DNA of 64,000 nt, taken from contig BSBM01000753.1 in assembly GCA_027924585.1 (NCBI GenBank), positions 28,174,501 to 28,238,500 on the forward strand. Direction: 5' to 3'. Position 1 is the first letter of the stretch. Each line of letters begins with the position of its first letter. Position numbers and translations under genes: made by a program. Origin of the DNA: Larix kaempferi (Eukaryota; Streptophyta; Pinopsida; Pinales; Pinaceae). Shown piece after piece: positions 31,456 through 42,235 of the stretch. Below the pieces are notes generated by a model. The model was not told where the DNA came from, made no database searches, and saw nothing but the letters and a program-made list of their open reading frames with translations.

Positions 31456-33690
31456 GTCTATTGGGACGTAAATTTGGCTGCGCTATTGATTCAGGTTTGT
31501 GTCATGGAAGCCAACTGCTTCTGAACTGCTGAACGAGACGGTAAAAAATATGTCGTCTTCTGCTTATTGTAATATTAAGAAAAAACATGAAAAATGTTCT
31601 GCTAAAATGGCCCCTCACTCACTTACAGCAAACTGGAGGGAAATTTCTTCAATTGTCAGAAGTAAGCTGAGTATGTGGCCGCTGCAAAAGAATAATATAA
31701 TATGATAAAAAATGCAGGAAAATAAAATTACACGCTTATCACTTACAGGTAGAACCACTATTGGATATCTAGCCAAAGGTGATACATAGGCACTAACATG
31801 TGAGACAACCTGCAACATTCAGTCAGTTAATAACATGTGCATCTTATGACAATCCTACATGATGGAGTGAGGTAAAAAATGAAAATATACATACAGTTGT
31901 TGCAATTTTCACCGCAGCTCTATTGCTTTCACATAATACAATAATGTAAGTTATTGCATTAGAAATACTTGCACGTATTCCCTTCTAATTCATCGTCTCT
32001 CCCATCTCTTCTTAATACTTTCACGACACCAAAACCAAAGCTTGGTTGCTGGTTGGTGTACTATGACTATCATTTATGTGCCTAAAGGTATGAAAACAAA
32101 ACTCATCTCATTTAAGTTTTTGTACTCCTTTATTCAACTATGCCTCTGCACACCTATCTTGGTTGGTAACTAATGATCCTCTGATTGTTTAATTCGCAGG
32201 TCTTGAATGAGGTTTACTCCGCTGGTGGCTAACTGTGGAGTTTTTAATTACTGAACATAAATATTTCCGTTATGGCAATGCCTTCCTAGGTATTACCCCG
32301 GCTACGTTTCTACACTCCAATTCCATAATCGTAGGTTCTTATTCTGTATTTACCAACTAAGGAGGATGGGGGTTAACCTGATTCCACTTGCTCTGCTTGT
32401 ACAGGATTTGGGAACACAAAAAAATTTGGACTTGTTGCCTCACAATCCTGCCACCACTTGGGCACCCAGGCCTGTGTAACTCCAACATGAAGCGTCTCTA
32501 CCCTGGAGTGGAAATCTAGGGTTTAGATTTGGAAAACTAGCAAACTAGATTTTTATTTTTATTTTTTTGTTTAAAAGGTGGCATAGATGGCCTGGGGGAT
32601 TAGAGACTTTATATCCCTACGAGGAATTACTTTAATTGAATACCAATGTATAAAAAAAAAAATTGATTAATCAACTAGGATTTCATTCCTAGTACGGAAT
32701 ATGCTTATAGTTTTCTAATTCTTAAAATAAAATATACAGAGTTAATTGCATAATAGGCTATTGCTTTCACATAATACTTTATCCATAATGAATCGTCATA
32801 GTATATTCCAAGTGTAGTATTACAAACCTTACATAAAGTGGATGGATGGTAGGATTGAAATACCTGTATAGAAAGGCTTCCGCTAGGATGATGAGGTACC
32901 CTACCATCATCACATAACATGAAATAAATTACTTCAATTCAAGCATTTCTAAAAATCCTAGATTATTACAAGTAGGTCCAGCAATAGTTTGAATAGTAGG
33001 CCAAGTGCACCTTTGTTTGTTCAACGCCCTGCGTTTCTATTGAATTTTAAGCAAGGGAATTCCTCCAAAGGTGATTTATCTCTCAAATTTCACTTATAAT
33101 AGTTTGAAGTTCCTGAGTAGATTGGTGTTGTAGTAGACTTCCAAAGCAGCTGCGCCTTGATCCAACTATCAATTACAAACATGCTATCAATTGATAAATG
33201 CCACATTTTCTTTTCTCTCAACAACTTAGCCACGTATTACTTATTTAAATCAAATTATTATCCTTCAATAAAGAGAGGAATTCTACAATCTATTCAATCG
33301 TGTAGCCTCTCACAGGGAGCGTGTTCTTGTGATGTAGTTTTATCTTTATTTGCGTACTTCTACAACCTCACAAAGATATATATATATATACACGTACAAA
33401 CAATGTGTTGTGATTTCTTTATGACGTACTTATTTACTTAAACATAAACATAAGGTTTCTTTCAATTAAAAAAACAATGTGTTCACGCCTTCTCTTATGT
33501 CTCTTCAACATAATTTATTTTAGATCAAAGGTCAAATTATGAATACCATGCTTGGTAGCAATGAACACACATTATGTTCTGAAGTTTTTCAGATCCTTTT
33601 TCATCTTCATGAATACACCTTTGTGTTCAAACATTTATATACAAGTTTCACAAACCTTTCATTTTCAAACATTTAGAAACAAGTAGTGTA
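31456..33690. other. Unassigned intergenic DNA
   Basis: AT-rich sequence with only short ORFs (longest 94 codons at 33157-33441, no motif). A CAG followed by a GC-richer stretch near 32405-32480 looks like a splice acceptor, but no recognisable exon follows. No RNA gene or clear mobile element was found. Confidence 0.4.
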
Positions 33691-33691
33691 T

Positions 33692-34022
33692 GTCTCGGCA
33701 CGTTCACTTGAAAATATACAAATAAGTAGTTAAAGTCTACCAAAGAATACATTTGTAAGACCAATACATGGTAACATTTCTAAGGTTTTTTAGAAGGGTT
33801 TGTCTCGGCACGTTCACTTGAAAATATACAAATAAGTAGTTAAAGTCTACCAAAGAATACATTTGTAAGACCAATACATGGTAACATTTCTAAGGTTTTT
33901 TAGAAGGGTTTAATAACAATAGATGGTGTAAAGTTTACAACAACAGATGATATAAATTCTACCAAAGATACATTTGTAAGACCAATACATGGTAACATTT
34001 CTAAGGTTTTTTTAGATTGGTT
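33692..34022. repeat. 110-bp tandem repeat, two full copies and one diverged copy
   Basis: Copies at 33692-33801 and 33802-33911 are almost identical (gtctcggcacgttcacttga ... aaggttttttagaagggttt). A third copy to about 34022 has lost its first half and instead repeats a taataacaacagatg module. The two identical copies point to a recent duplication. Confidence 0.85.
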
Positions 34023-35048
34023 TAATAACAACAGATGGTGTAAAGTTAACAACAACAGATGATATAAAGTTAATAACAACCATGGTTTCCATGTGCCAAC
34101 ATGCGGAGTTTTTAAGCAGCGTTGAAAACAAAGACTTTTGGTTACTAAATATAATGATGCGGGTACAGAGGCAAGTGTACGCATTGTTGTTAATGCAGTG
34201 ACAATGTTTGTTCTACCATTTGATCGATCGAGATTTCATAAAAAAAATATTGCAGAGTAAACGAATTTACATAGATACTTCCTAAGCTGAATCCAGGGAT
34301 TTGGTGATTTTGATTTTAGTTTTGGCAGGGACTAGAAGCTCTGCTTCCATCTCTCTTGTTATGATCATGGGTTATATTTGACATCCATTTATCCGTTTTT
34401 GCTTGTTTTAATCCAAAAATACAGCTAGTTATTGAATATGCATCTCATTGTTAATGTGTGCTTGTCATTGTTAATGTGTGATAGTCAAATTTATGGGTTG
34501 ACCGTAACTAATCTCTCTCTCTATATATGCATGTTCATAGCGACCTGTCAGTTGAATCCTTTATTGATAAGAACCCGAATTTTCAGATGAGCCAATGATG
34601 GCATTTTAATCAAATTCGGAGAAGATAATGGAAGTGTCAGTGATCCATCTTGGCCTGCATATTGTTGAGAAGGTTTTGAATTTACATGCTTTGAATTGCG
34701 CATATACACATGCCAACATTAATGATAAATGTTGTGAGCCCTTAAATCCTTGTATTGTTGGGTAGGTGGGAGTCCCATCATCATCAACTTGTGTATCAAC
34801 ATTAGTGCCAATTTCACACTATCTATGCCTTTCGAGATGGTTAACTTGTTCAAGGAGGTTATCCAAGAATAGTTTTCAGACATGAGAAATCCTTGTCAAT
34901 GGTAGAAGGTGAATACTTTCATATGGAACTGTCGTAAGTATTTCCTATTTTAAGCTATTGGGTTAATTATGCATTATTGCAAATCTATGTTTGTTGCGTA
35001 TTGAGTCAAAGGTATTAACGATCATTGGATGGATTATTATGTGTGCAG
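34023..35048. other. Unassigned DNA upstream of the ABCG pseudogene
   Basis: No Walker A exon of an ABC transporter could be found here. A GTAAGTAT donor-like site at about 34932-34939 could mark the end of a decayed upstream exon. Otherwise nothing is recognised. Confidence 0.3.
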
Positions 35049-36241
35049 GCTTATGTGTACATTGCGAGAGTCAATCCATTATTCTGTCCATGTAAGACTA
35101 CATGACAAAATGCCAAGAGAGGAAAAGATGGCCATTGTTGAGGGAACCATTATGGAAATGGATTTGCAGGACTGTGCAAACACTCCGATAAAAAATTGGG
35201 CATCTATCAAGATTGGGTGGTGGAGAGAAGAAGTGTGTTAGCATTGCTCTAGGGATTCTCATGCGCCCTAGTTTGCTCTTCCTCGACGAGCCAACCAATG
35301 GTCTTGATAAGTTATTATGCTAAATCTCTTCTTCTTTTTTACAATTTTCATGTGTTTCACTAAAACTCATTGAATTATTTTGATGTAACTGTTATTGTAT
35401 TCAAATTTTAAATGAATAGAAATATATTATTTTACAAAATTCCTACCATGAAGGAGGCCTCTCAAAAATAAATGAAGTGTGGACATAGTGACACAAATCC
35501 CAAACCCATTGAATGGGAATTCATCTCCCAACTTGAGTTCCTACAAATCATTGTGTGATTGTTGAGATTGGTCTGGTCATAATCATGGGTAGGTGATAGC
35601 CCTTTTTGAATTCAGTTATCTAACTCCATTTCTCAATCTATGTAAGTCGGTTGTTATCCTTTAGTGTGATTGAAATGACATATTTTGTGGGTAACTTGTG
35701 ATCGGGATGAATGCATCCAAAGACAAAGATTTAGTGTTGGTTGACACTCTGTGGAAATCTGTCCATCCATAGGTTTTCCCAATTGACGACTAAGAAGGGA
35801 GATGAAATAGCTCAGGGGATAATTTCCCTCTCGACTCTCGATACCACTCTTGGAGATGGTTTTGATATGGCACTATATGGTTGACATCAACACATAAAAG
35901 TTGTTTAGGTAAACCACTAGTGCCACCTCTTGATACCACTTAATCTTCAACAACCAGTCTTAAGGATACAACCACTTGGTATCTTAGTTGTATATGAGAG
36001 TTTGATCTCACACGTGCTTTGACTGGTAGTCTTTATGTTTTATTTCATGCTTCAAGGTGTATTTTTTCAGCTTTAGTGTTCTTCACGACACAAACTCTTA
36101 GAGACCTAGCCCGCGATGGAAGGGTTGTGATTGATTCCATTCACCAACATAGAGGTGAATTTTTTACCTTGTTTGATTCCCTGTACCTCATGTCTGGAGG
36201 GAAAACTATCTACTTTTGGCGAAACAAGATCTGCCCAAAAG
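35049..36241 (+). pseudogene. ABCG-type (WBC) transporter pseudogene, two exons
   Basis: Exon A (35049 to about 35309) follows a tgtgtgcag acceptor. It encodes AYV, then TLRESIHYSVHVRLHDKMP and EEKMAIVEGTIMEMDLQDCA, and after a shift of frame [17 protein letters not shown] and the Walker B box [12 protein letters not shown]. Exon B (36071-36241) follows ttcag. It encodes FFTTQTLRDLARDGRVVI, the switch-histidine segment SIHQHRGEFF and LMSGGKTIYFW, and ends at a GTATTT donor. These are consecutive segments of the ATP-binding domain of plant ABCG half-transporters, which export lipids and cuticle monomers. Lesions: loss of residues after AYV, a frameshift before the signature, signature SGGE reading GGGE, and a disrupted donor of exon A. 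The Walker A exon and transmembrane half are absent. Confidence 0.8.
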
Positions 36242-36289
36242 GTATTTCATTGTTTTCGATAATGAATAATTACTTTTGCATCGATTAAT

Positions 36290-36700
36290 ATTGAAATTAT
36301 GAATTTATCTTTTATTCTTCTTAATTGAACAGTTCTTTGAACAAGTGGCTTCAGAATACAACATTAGGAATAGTCGGCTTCAAAATACAACATAAATAAT
36401 ATATTTTAATAGAAGGGTAAAAATAATTATTAAAAGTTATATGAAGGGCAGTTTCAGAAACAAAACCGTAAAAAAAAATTGACGGATGGGTAAGGGTGTC
36501 CGTCAAATTTAACCTGTAAAATTTAACCCCTGGGTATGATAAAAAAGAGTAAAGTTTAGGAGAAATAAATAGAATTCTAAATTTATAATTATTAAGAATT
36601 AGTTAGGTATGATAAATTAAAATTAAAAATAAAAGTGATTGGTTATATATGGAATGATAAGAGAAATACAATAATGAAATAAAATAATATAAAGTTATTA
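36290..36700. other. AT-rich spacer
   Basis: No gene or repeat family recognised between the ABCG pseudogene and the SINE-like insertion. Confidence 0.4.
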
Positions 36701-36716
36701 TAGTGAGGGAATACGG

Positions 36717-37033
36717 TTTTTTTTGTAAGGCATGTACCCACAAAGTTTCGAACCAATGAGCTTATGCTAGGAGTGCCTTAACAATACACCCATTCATTGT
36801 GTACTCTACGCCCTGTGGGATTCTTTAAAGGAGTACATGAGGGTGGGATTTGATCCACTTATGTGTCCACGGGTCATGATATCATTCAATATAATCTCTC
36901 TAGGTGGAACCACACGTTTCACCGCTACCTCAAGGTTCCCCCATGGCTCCAGGATTGACCGTCATGGGTATTGAACCTTGCCCACCCATGAGAAACTCCT
37001 AGATCCTCACCAATGGATCCAACTCCTTTGGGA
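36717..37033 (-). mobile_element. SINE-like retroposon with target-site duplication
   Basis: A 317-bp minus-strand unit is flanked by a 15-bp TSD: agtgagggaatacgg (36702-36716) and agtgagggaataagg (37034-37048), one mismatch. It ends in an A run (plus-strand T run 36717-36724). Three segments on the minus strand look like RNA polymerase III B boxes: GGTTCAATACCC (first), GGATCAAATCCC (middle) and GGTTCGAAACTT (last). It encodes no protein. TSD, A tail and B boxes together fit a composite tRNA-derived SINE moved by LINE machinery. Confidence 0.8.
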
Positions 37034-37149
37034 AGTGAGGGAATAAGGTTAGTAAAATACGAAGGTATAAATAATGATAATAATACAAGGTAAAAAGATA
37101 AGAGCGGAATGGAAAGAATTGAAAATAGAATATCATAGATTTACCATGA

Positions 37150-37874
37150 AAATCTAAGAAGATAACTCATTCCCCTTCCTATATACTTCATGGTTCCCTA
37201 TCACAACAAGTTTATCAAAAGAAAAGTCATACCGATAGATACTTCCATGCTCAATCCCATCACCACCCTGCTCGGAAACTTGTCATGTTAAAAACCCTCA
37301 TCTCTAGAGTTATTTTCATCTCTGACCCCCACTATCTAAGAAATTGAAAGAATCCACCTCACTAAATCCTTCCTAGCTAATGGCTACACCCTAACCTAGA
37401 TCATCAAATCCTTTTATTCAACTCTCCATTGTAAACCTGGGAAAACCCCCCTCAATAACCCTCTCCCAACTCTTCTATCTCTCCCTTATATTCATGACAT
37501 CATTGACAACATTTCCAAAATCTAAAAGGAATATTAAAACCCTATTCAAGCCTCACAAAACTCTCAAACAATTATTTTGAAGTGTTAAAGATAAATCTAA
37601 CCCTCTTCTCTACCAAGATGTCTACCAAGTTCCTTGCTCCTATGGAAAATCTTATATTAGTCAGAAATTCAGGTCTATCTAAATCTACCTAAAAGAACAC
37701 ATGGTTGATACCTTTCACAACCATCTCTCCAAATATACCATTGTTGAGCATTCCCATAGCACCAAACACCTCATATGTTTCGACCAAGCCAAAACATTAG
37801 TACCAACTCCGCATTACCCATCTCGTCTCATCATCATAAGCCCTCAAAATTGGAAAACATTCCAACAATTTTAA
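37150..37874 (+). pseudogene. Penelope-like element: RT end and GIY-YIG endonuclease, decayed
   Basis: Three plus frames give consecutive parts of a Penelope-like (PLE) polyprotein. From 37210: VYQKKSHTDRYFHAQSHHHP, then ARKLVMLKTLISRVIFISD, the conserved C-terminal part of PLE RT. From 37340, one base shifted: EIERIHLTKSFLANGYT. From about 37592 a GIY-YIG-type domain: LLYQDVYQVPCSYGKSYISQ, RSI, YLKEHMVDTFHNHLSKYTIV, EHSHSTKHLICF, ending at TAA 37872-37874. The first Gly of GIY and the Gly of YIG are changed (Asp, Ser). PLEs lack LTR-type integrase and use GIY-YIG for target nicking. At least two frameshifts and several stops make this copy inactive. The RT catalytic core is missing upstream. 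Confidence 0.85.
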
Positions 37875-39560
37875 TCAAGATGATGGATACAAGCTGAGCC
37901 AATCTTGTAAATTTTTCATCCATCAATTTTGCTTCTATCAATCCTCTTGACCTTGATTGTTTTTTTTATCATTTATGCATCCCCCTTTCTCAACCGCCCA
38001 TCTTCCATCAATAATTATATTTTTCCTTCCTTCATATCCTAATATCTATCATTTGTGATGTCGAATTATAACACTACTTAAAACAAGGCACAAATAACAA
38101 TTTTTTCTCTAATATCATTGCTAGATTCCCTAATACAACAAAAAACATAACTCTTTTAAATATAATTAAATTATTGAAAGTACCTTAAATAGAAAAAAGT
38201 CAAAGAAACATACATGAGAATGAAAATAAGTAAATTTTGACTTATAGGAATGTACAACAAGCTCATACCAACAACATTAGTGACATTGATGGGAAACAAA
38301 GTGTGGGGGACAACTCTCCACCCATCCTACCCCTTAGTCAAAGACTAAGAATCCTCCAGCCCTCAATCAGTAAAACTATGCCAAACACATTCTTCCTCCC
38401 TCTCCCCTTAAAAGCCCATTTTCCTTATTATTAAAATAAGGTTTATCTACATGGATGACACTTGTTATCCATGCACTAATCCCACTTTTAGATTAATAAA
38501 TCTCATTTTAATCTTAAGTATCCCCTTATCTCTAGCAATGTTTCCTCTTATTGTGTTTCATCCTCTTCCTTATATTTATTAATTTATCATTCATAGGCTT
38601 TATTATCTTTAGCTTTTCACAATCTTGTCTTTATTACTTGGTTTTTCTCAATTTAACCTTTACTATGGGCCTCTTCCTATTTACTCCCATTATTAACAAA
38701 CCCACTCATATATTTATACCCTTAATCTCTAATATACTACTCTCGATTTTTACCATTCCCCTCTCTACTATTTACATTGGTATCTTTTCGTCCCCTGTCC
38801 TCTTATCATTATGTTAGGCCTTCATTTATTAGTAACTTATCCCCACACTATAATAACTTTATATTATTTTATTTCATTATTATTATTATATTTATTTATT
38901 ATACCGAACTAGTCATTAACTATCTTAACTATCATAAGTATTGGCTTCTATTTATTTTATATAATCCTCACTCTTTTCTATCTTTTCAAGAGCACTCATT
39001 AGACCCCTCATCATGGATGGAGTTTCCACTTGAAGCGGAGGGACTACTAAACTTCAACACCTTTTAATCCAAAGATAGCACAATATGTCCAATTGTCTAA
39101 ATTTGCACTCTAAAATTCCATAGTAATTTTGAATTTGCTAAAATAACAAGAAAGAGATTAAGAATAAACACACCTACAAAAGAAAAAAGTACACACAAAA
39201 GAGAGTTTTAGTTAACTTTTAACTCACCATAGTTTAAGGAAATACACAAAGAAGTGGGAGTTTTAGTTAACTCTTATCCCATCATGAATAAAGGTATTAC
39301 CCACATTTAGTGTGGGAAATTTTTTTGTTTGTTTGTAAAGTTGCAGAAGTATATTAATTCCAGGAGCCAAAAAATACATCAGAAATTATATGTATGTCAG
39401 CAATCTGGGGTGGCCTAAGGTGGTGAAGCCACTAACCTACGTGCTCAAAGATGCTGAAAAAACTAAAGTTATATCAAAAAAAGGCCTGAGAGAGTAGACC
39501 TGCCCAATTGTAGTTATGGGATTGGTTCAGTTGATACATAACATGCAGAATCTTAAAAAA
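37875..39560. other. Unassigned DNA, possibly including PLE 3' region
   Basis: Low-complexity, T-rich sequence with short hydrophobic frames (38551-38817, 38777-39067) that I do not regard as genes. At 39005-39045 the plus strand has CCCTC, a TGGA-GTT-TCCA hairpin (39018-39028) and GAGGG. PLE 3' ends often carry such a small stem next to a GAAAC box. The stretch 39340-39400 resembles a LINE 3' end on the minus strand. None is firm. Confidence 0.3.
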
Positions 39561-39677
39561 GCTGAGGATCTTAAAAAAAAACTTGTTATGCACAGAGAGG
39601 ACGTCTGAGCCGATGGAACCCTAGCCACCCTGGTCGCGACTCGGCTCTGCCCGCGGGCTTCTCTTGCGTTATCTGCC

Positions 39678-40690
39678 ATGGACCCTCCCCTACCCCCTTC
39701 TCTCGAGGAACGCAGGCGCCTCCTAGACGATGCCTTCCGTGCCCTGGTGGCCTCCACCCCTCCCCTCCCTCTCTCCACGGATCCTTCTGGTGCGAGCTTC
39801 ATCAAACGAGCTGCAACCCCTAGAATTCAGATCCTGTTGGCAGCTTCGAAATTAAAAGCTCTTTCCCTGAGCGAGCGTGGATTGATCGGACAGTTTACTG
39901 GAAAATGGCCGTCTCCAAAATCCATGGAAGCTTGGATCAACAAGAACTGGATGCCCCTGATCACGGAGGGACTGCAGCATAGCTTTTGTGGTAAGGGTTT
40001 CTTTTCCTTCCTTTTTGAAAATAAAGCTGATAGAGATCTCATTTTTAGAAGCAGCCTGTACTTCATGGGCCCTCATGGCTTGTATATAAATAGATGGAGC
40101 CTCTCCTTCGACCCTAAGAAGGATGTCCCCTCTGCGGTTCTTGTCTGGGTTCGCCTTCCCCACCTGCCCTTACACTGCTGGAATGATGAAACCCTGCAAG
40201 CCATCGGAAACTCTCTAGGAAAGTATATCAATAAAGCGGAACCAAAAGGCCCTTTATTCTCCTATGTTAGAATCTGTGTTGAGGTAGATCTGGAAAAAGG
40301 ACTACCGGAAGAAGTAAATCTGTTTATGGATGGATGGGAGCATATGCAGAAGGTTGACTACGAATAGCCGCCGTTCAAGTGTAAAAAGTGTCATGAATAT
40401 GGTCACTTTGTCAAAAATTGTCCAAAGGCCGCCCAAGAGGTCCCTGAAAAAACCCAAGAAGATGGCTAGCAACAGGTAAAAAAAGGAAGAAAAAATACCC
40501 CTGCATCCATCCCTCCCAGGGAAATGCAAACTAAAATCAACAAATAAAATATCAAAGAGAATCAGGAAGACCTCACCAACAACAGATTTCAAAATCTAAC
40601 CATAGAAGAGGAAGAAATGCCAGCGTTGGAAACAGTCCCATTAGAATAAGAGAAAGAAGAAACACTCAACCTTCCTCCCTCTCCCAGAGA
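39678..40690 (+). pseudogene. LINE ORF1 (nucleic-acid-binding protein), broken
   Basis: ATG at 39678; open for 229 codons to a TAG at 40365-40367. Residues about 55-220 are the DUF4283-type domain of plant L1 ORF1 (LIGQFTGKWPSPKSMEAWI, FFSFLFENKADRDLIF, WVRLPHLPLHCW). Directly after the stop, the same frame gives a CCHC zinc knuckle, FKCKKCHEYGHFVKNC. Further stops follow near 40466, 40547, 40647 and 40695. The protein would bind LINE RNA; this copy is interrupted before the knuckle. Confidence 0.85.
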
Positions 40691-41011
40691 AGAGTAGATT
40701 GGTACAAGCAACGGAGGAGCTAGCACTCCTAGTGGCTCATGGGCGGATAAGGTTAAGAGCAACTTCGTCCCGCTTTCCTCATCTCTGGAACTCACCTTGG
40801 AATCTCATGAGGAGACGGACGTGGTTCAACCACCCAACACTAGAGGCAGAAAGTCACATAGGTATCATCAAGAACTTGAGACAGAAAGAGAAATAGAAAT
40901 GGGAAGACAAAATAGTCTGGAAGAAACAAAACTACTTCAGAATCCGAAGTCGCAGACTGGGGTTAAGGTTGATGGCAGGTCTCGAGATGGACCTCAATCG
41001 GCAAAGAAGTA

Positions 41012-42235
41012 ATGATGGTGGTCTCTTGGAACTGTAGGGGCCTTGGCAGTGCGAACAAAGTAGAAGCAATTAAAACTCTGATTAAATCTGAAAACCCAGA
41101 CCTTATGCTAATCCAAGAGACTAAAATGTTGGACGTAGAGGTCATGACCCTCTCTTGCTCCCTCTAGAAATATAGTCATGGAAAAGCTCCGAGCGCTCGC
41201 GGAGCCTCTAGAGGAATTGCCACCTTAATCTCTCCTAAATTTTCCTTGGTCTCCTCCATTGAGAACACTCATTGGTTGTTAACCGAAATCAAAGAGCAAG
41301 GTAGTATCAACCCTCTCTTTATTTGCAATGTATGTGGACCTACTCACTATAGGGACAAGAACAAGTTCTGGGAAGAGCTCAACGATCTTAAAGAGAGCAT
41401 GCAAGGAAAAAATCTCATTATCACAAGGGATTTTAATGTCACCAAATACTAACAAGAAAAACGCAGAGGTAATATTGTTCGTGATCCCTTCGGTGAAAAA
41501 CTGGAGGACCTTATTGTCGATATGGATCTTATGGCTATCCCATTAAAAAATGGGAAGTATACCTGGAACAACAAGAGATGCGGAGTTGGTCATATCGCGG
41601 CCAAGTTGGATCGGTTCTTGGTAAGCTCCTCCTTCTTTAGCTCTGATCTTTTAGCCAACTCCTTCACCCTTCCCTATGCCACCTCTGACCATAGGCCAAT
41701 CGCCTTATCCCTTTCTCCCCCTGAAAATATGGGACCTATTCCCTTTCGTTTCAACTCCCTCTGGCTCCAGGAACCCGTCTTTCTAGATCTTGTCAACCCT
41801 GCCTAGAACTCAACCTTTGTCGGCTCTCCCAGTTTCATGTGGGAATCCAAACTGCGGGCTGTTAAGTCTGTGCTCAAGAACTAGGCCAAGACGTCCTACA
41901 AAAATCCCAGCCATCTTAAACTCGGCCTTCACTTGGAGCTTGTTGAATTACAAAAAAAGCTGGAGATGGAGGAGGTGACACCCTCTCTTTTAAGCCAGGA
42001 AAAATATCTTGATCTTAACATCCTCATTGCGGCCAAGCAGGAAGAAGAAGTATGGAGAATCAAGTCTAGACAATTGTGGCTTAAAGGTGGTGACAACAAC
42101 ACGAAATACTTTCATAACCAGGCTAAAGTTCGTCGCAGCCAGAATGCTATAAAGGATTTGAAGGGCCAAAATGGAGAAAGGATAAGCGGGCAAGAAAACC
42201 TAAAAACTCTTGCATTCAATCATTTCAGAGAGCTT
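41012..42235 (+). pseudogene. LINE ORF2 N-terminus: endonuclease
   Basis: From the ATG at 41012: VVSWNCRGLGSANKVEAIK, LMLIQETKML (catalytic Glu), ICNVCGPTHYRDKNKFW, RDFN (usually GDFN), YTWNNKR, KLDRFLVS and TSDHRPIALSLS (catalytic His). These are the motifs of the AP-type endonuclease that nicks target DNA. A linker up to HFREL at 42235 leads to RT. In-frame stops: TAG at 41165, TAA near 41450, TAG near 41805 and TAG near 41882. The reading frame continues beyond the gypsy insertion. Confidence 0.88.

Noticed and set aside
38551-39067. Hydrophobic ORFs as membrane proteins
   Set aside because: T-rich DNA gives Phe/Leu/Ile-rich frames by composition. No family motif, and the frames overlap each other.
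39555-39575. TSD for the LINE (ctgaggatc versus ctgagtatc after the A run)
   Set aside because: Only 8 of 9 bases match and the 5' end of the LINE is not defined, so it could be chance.
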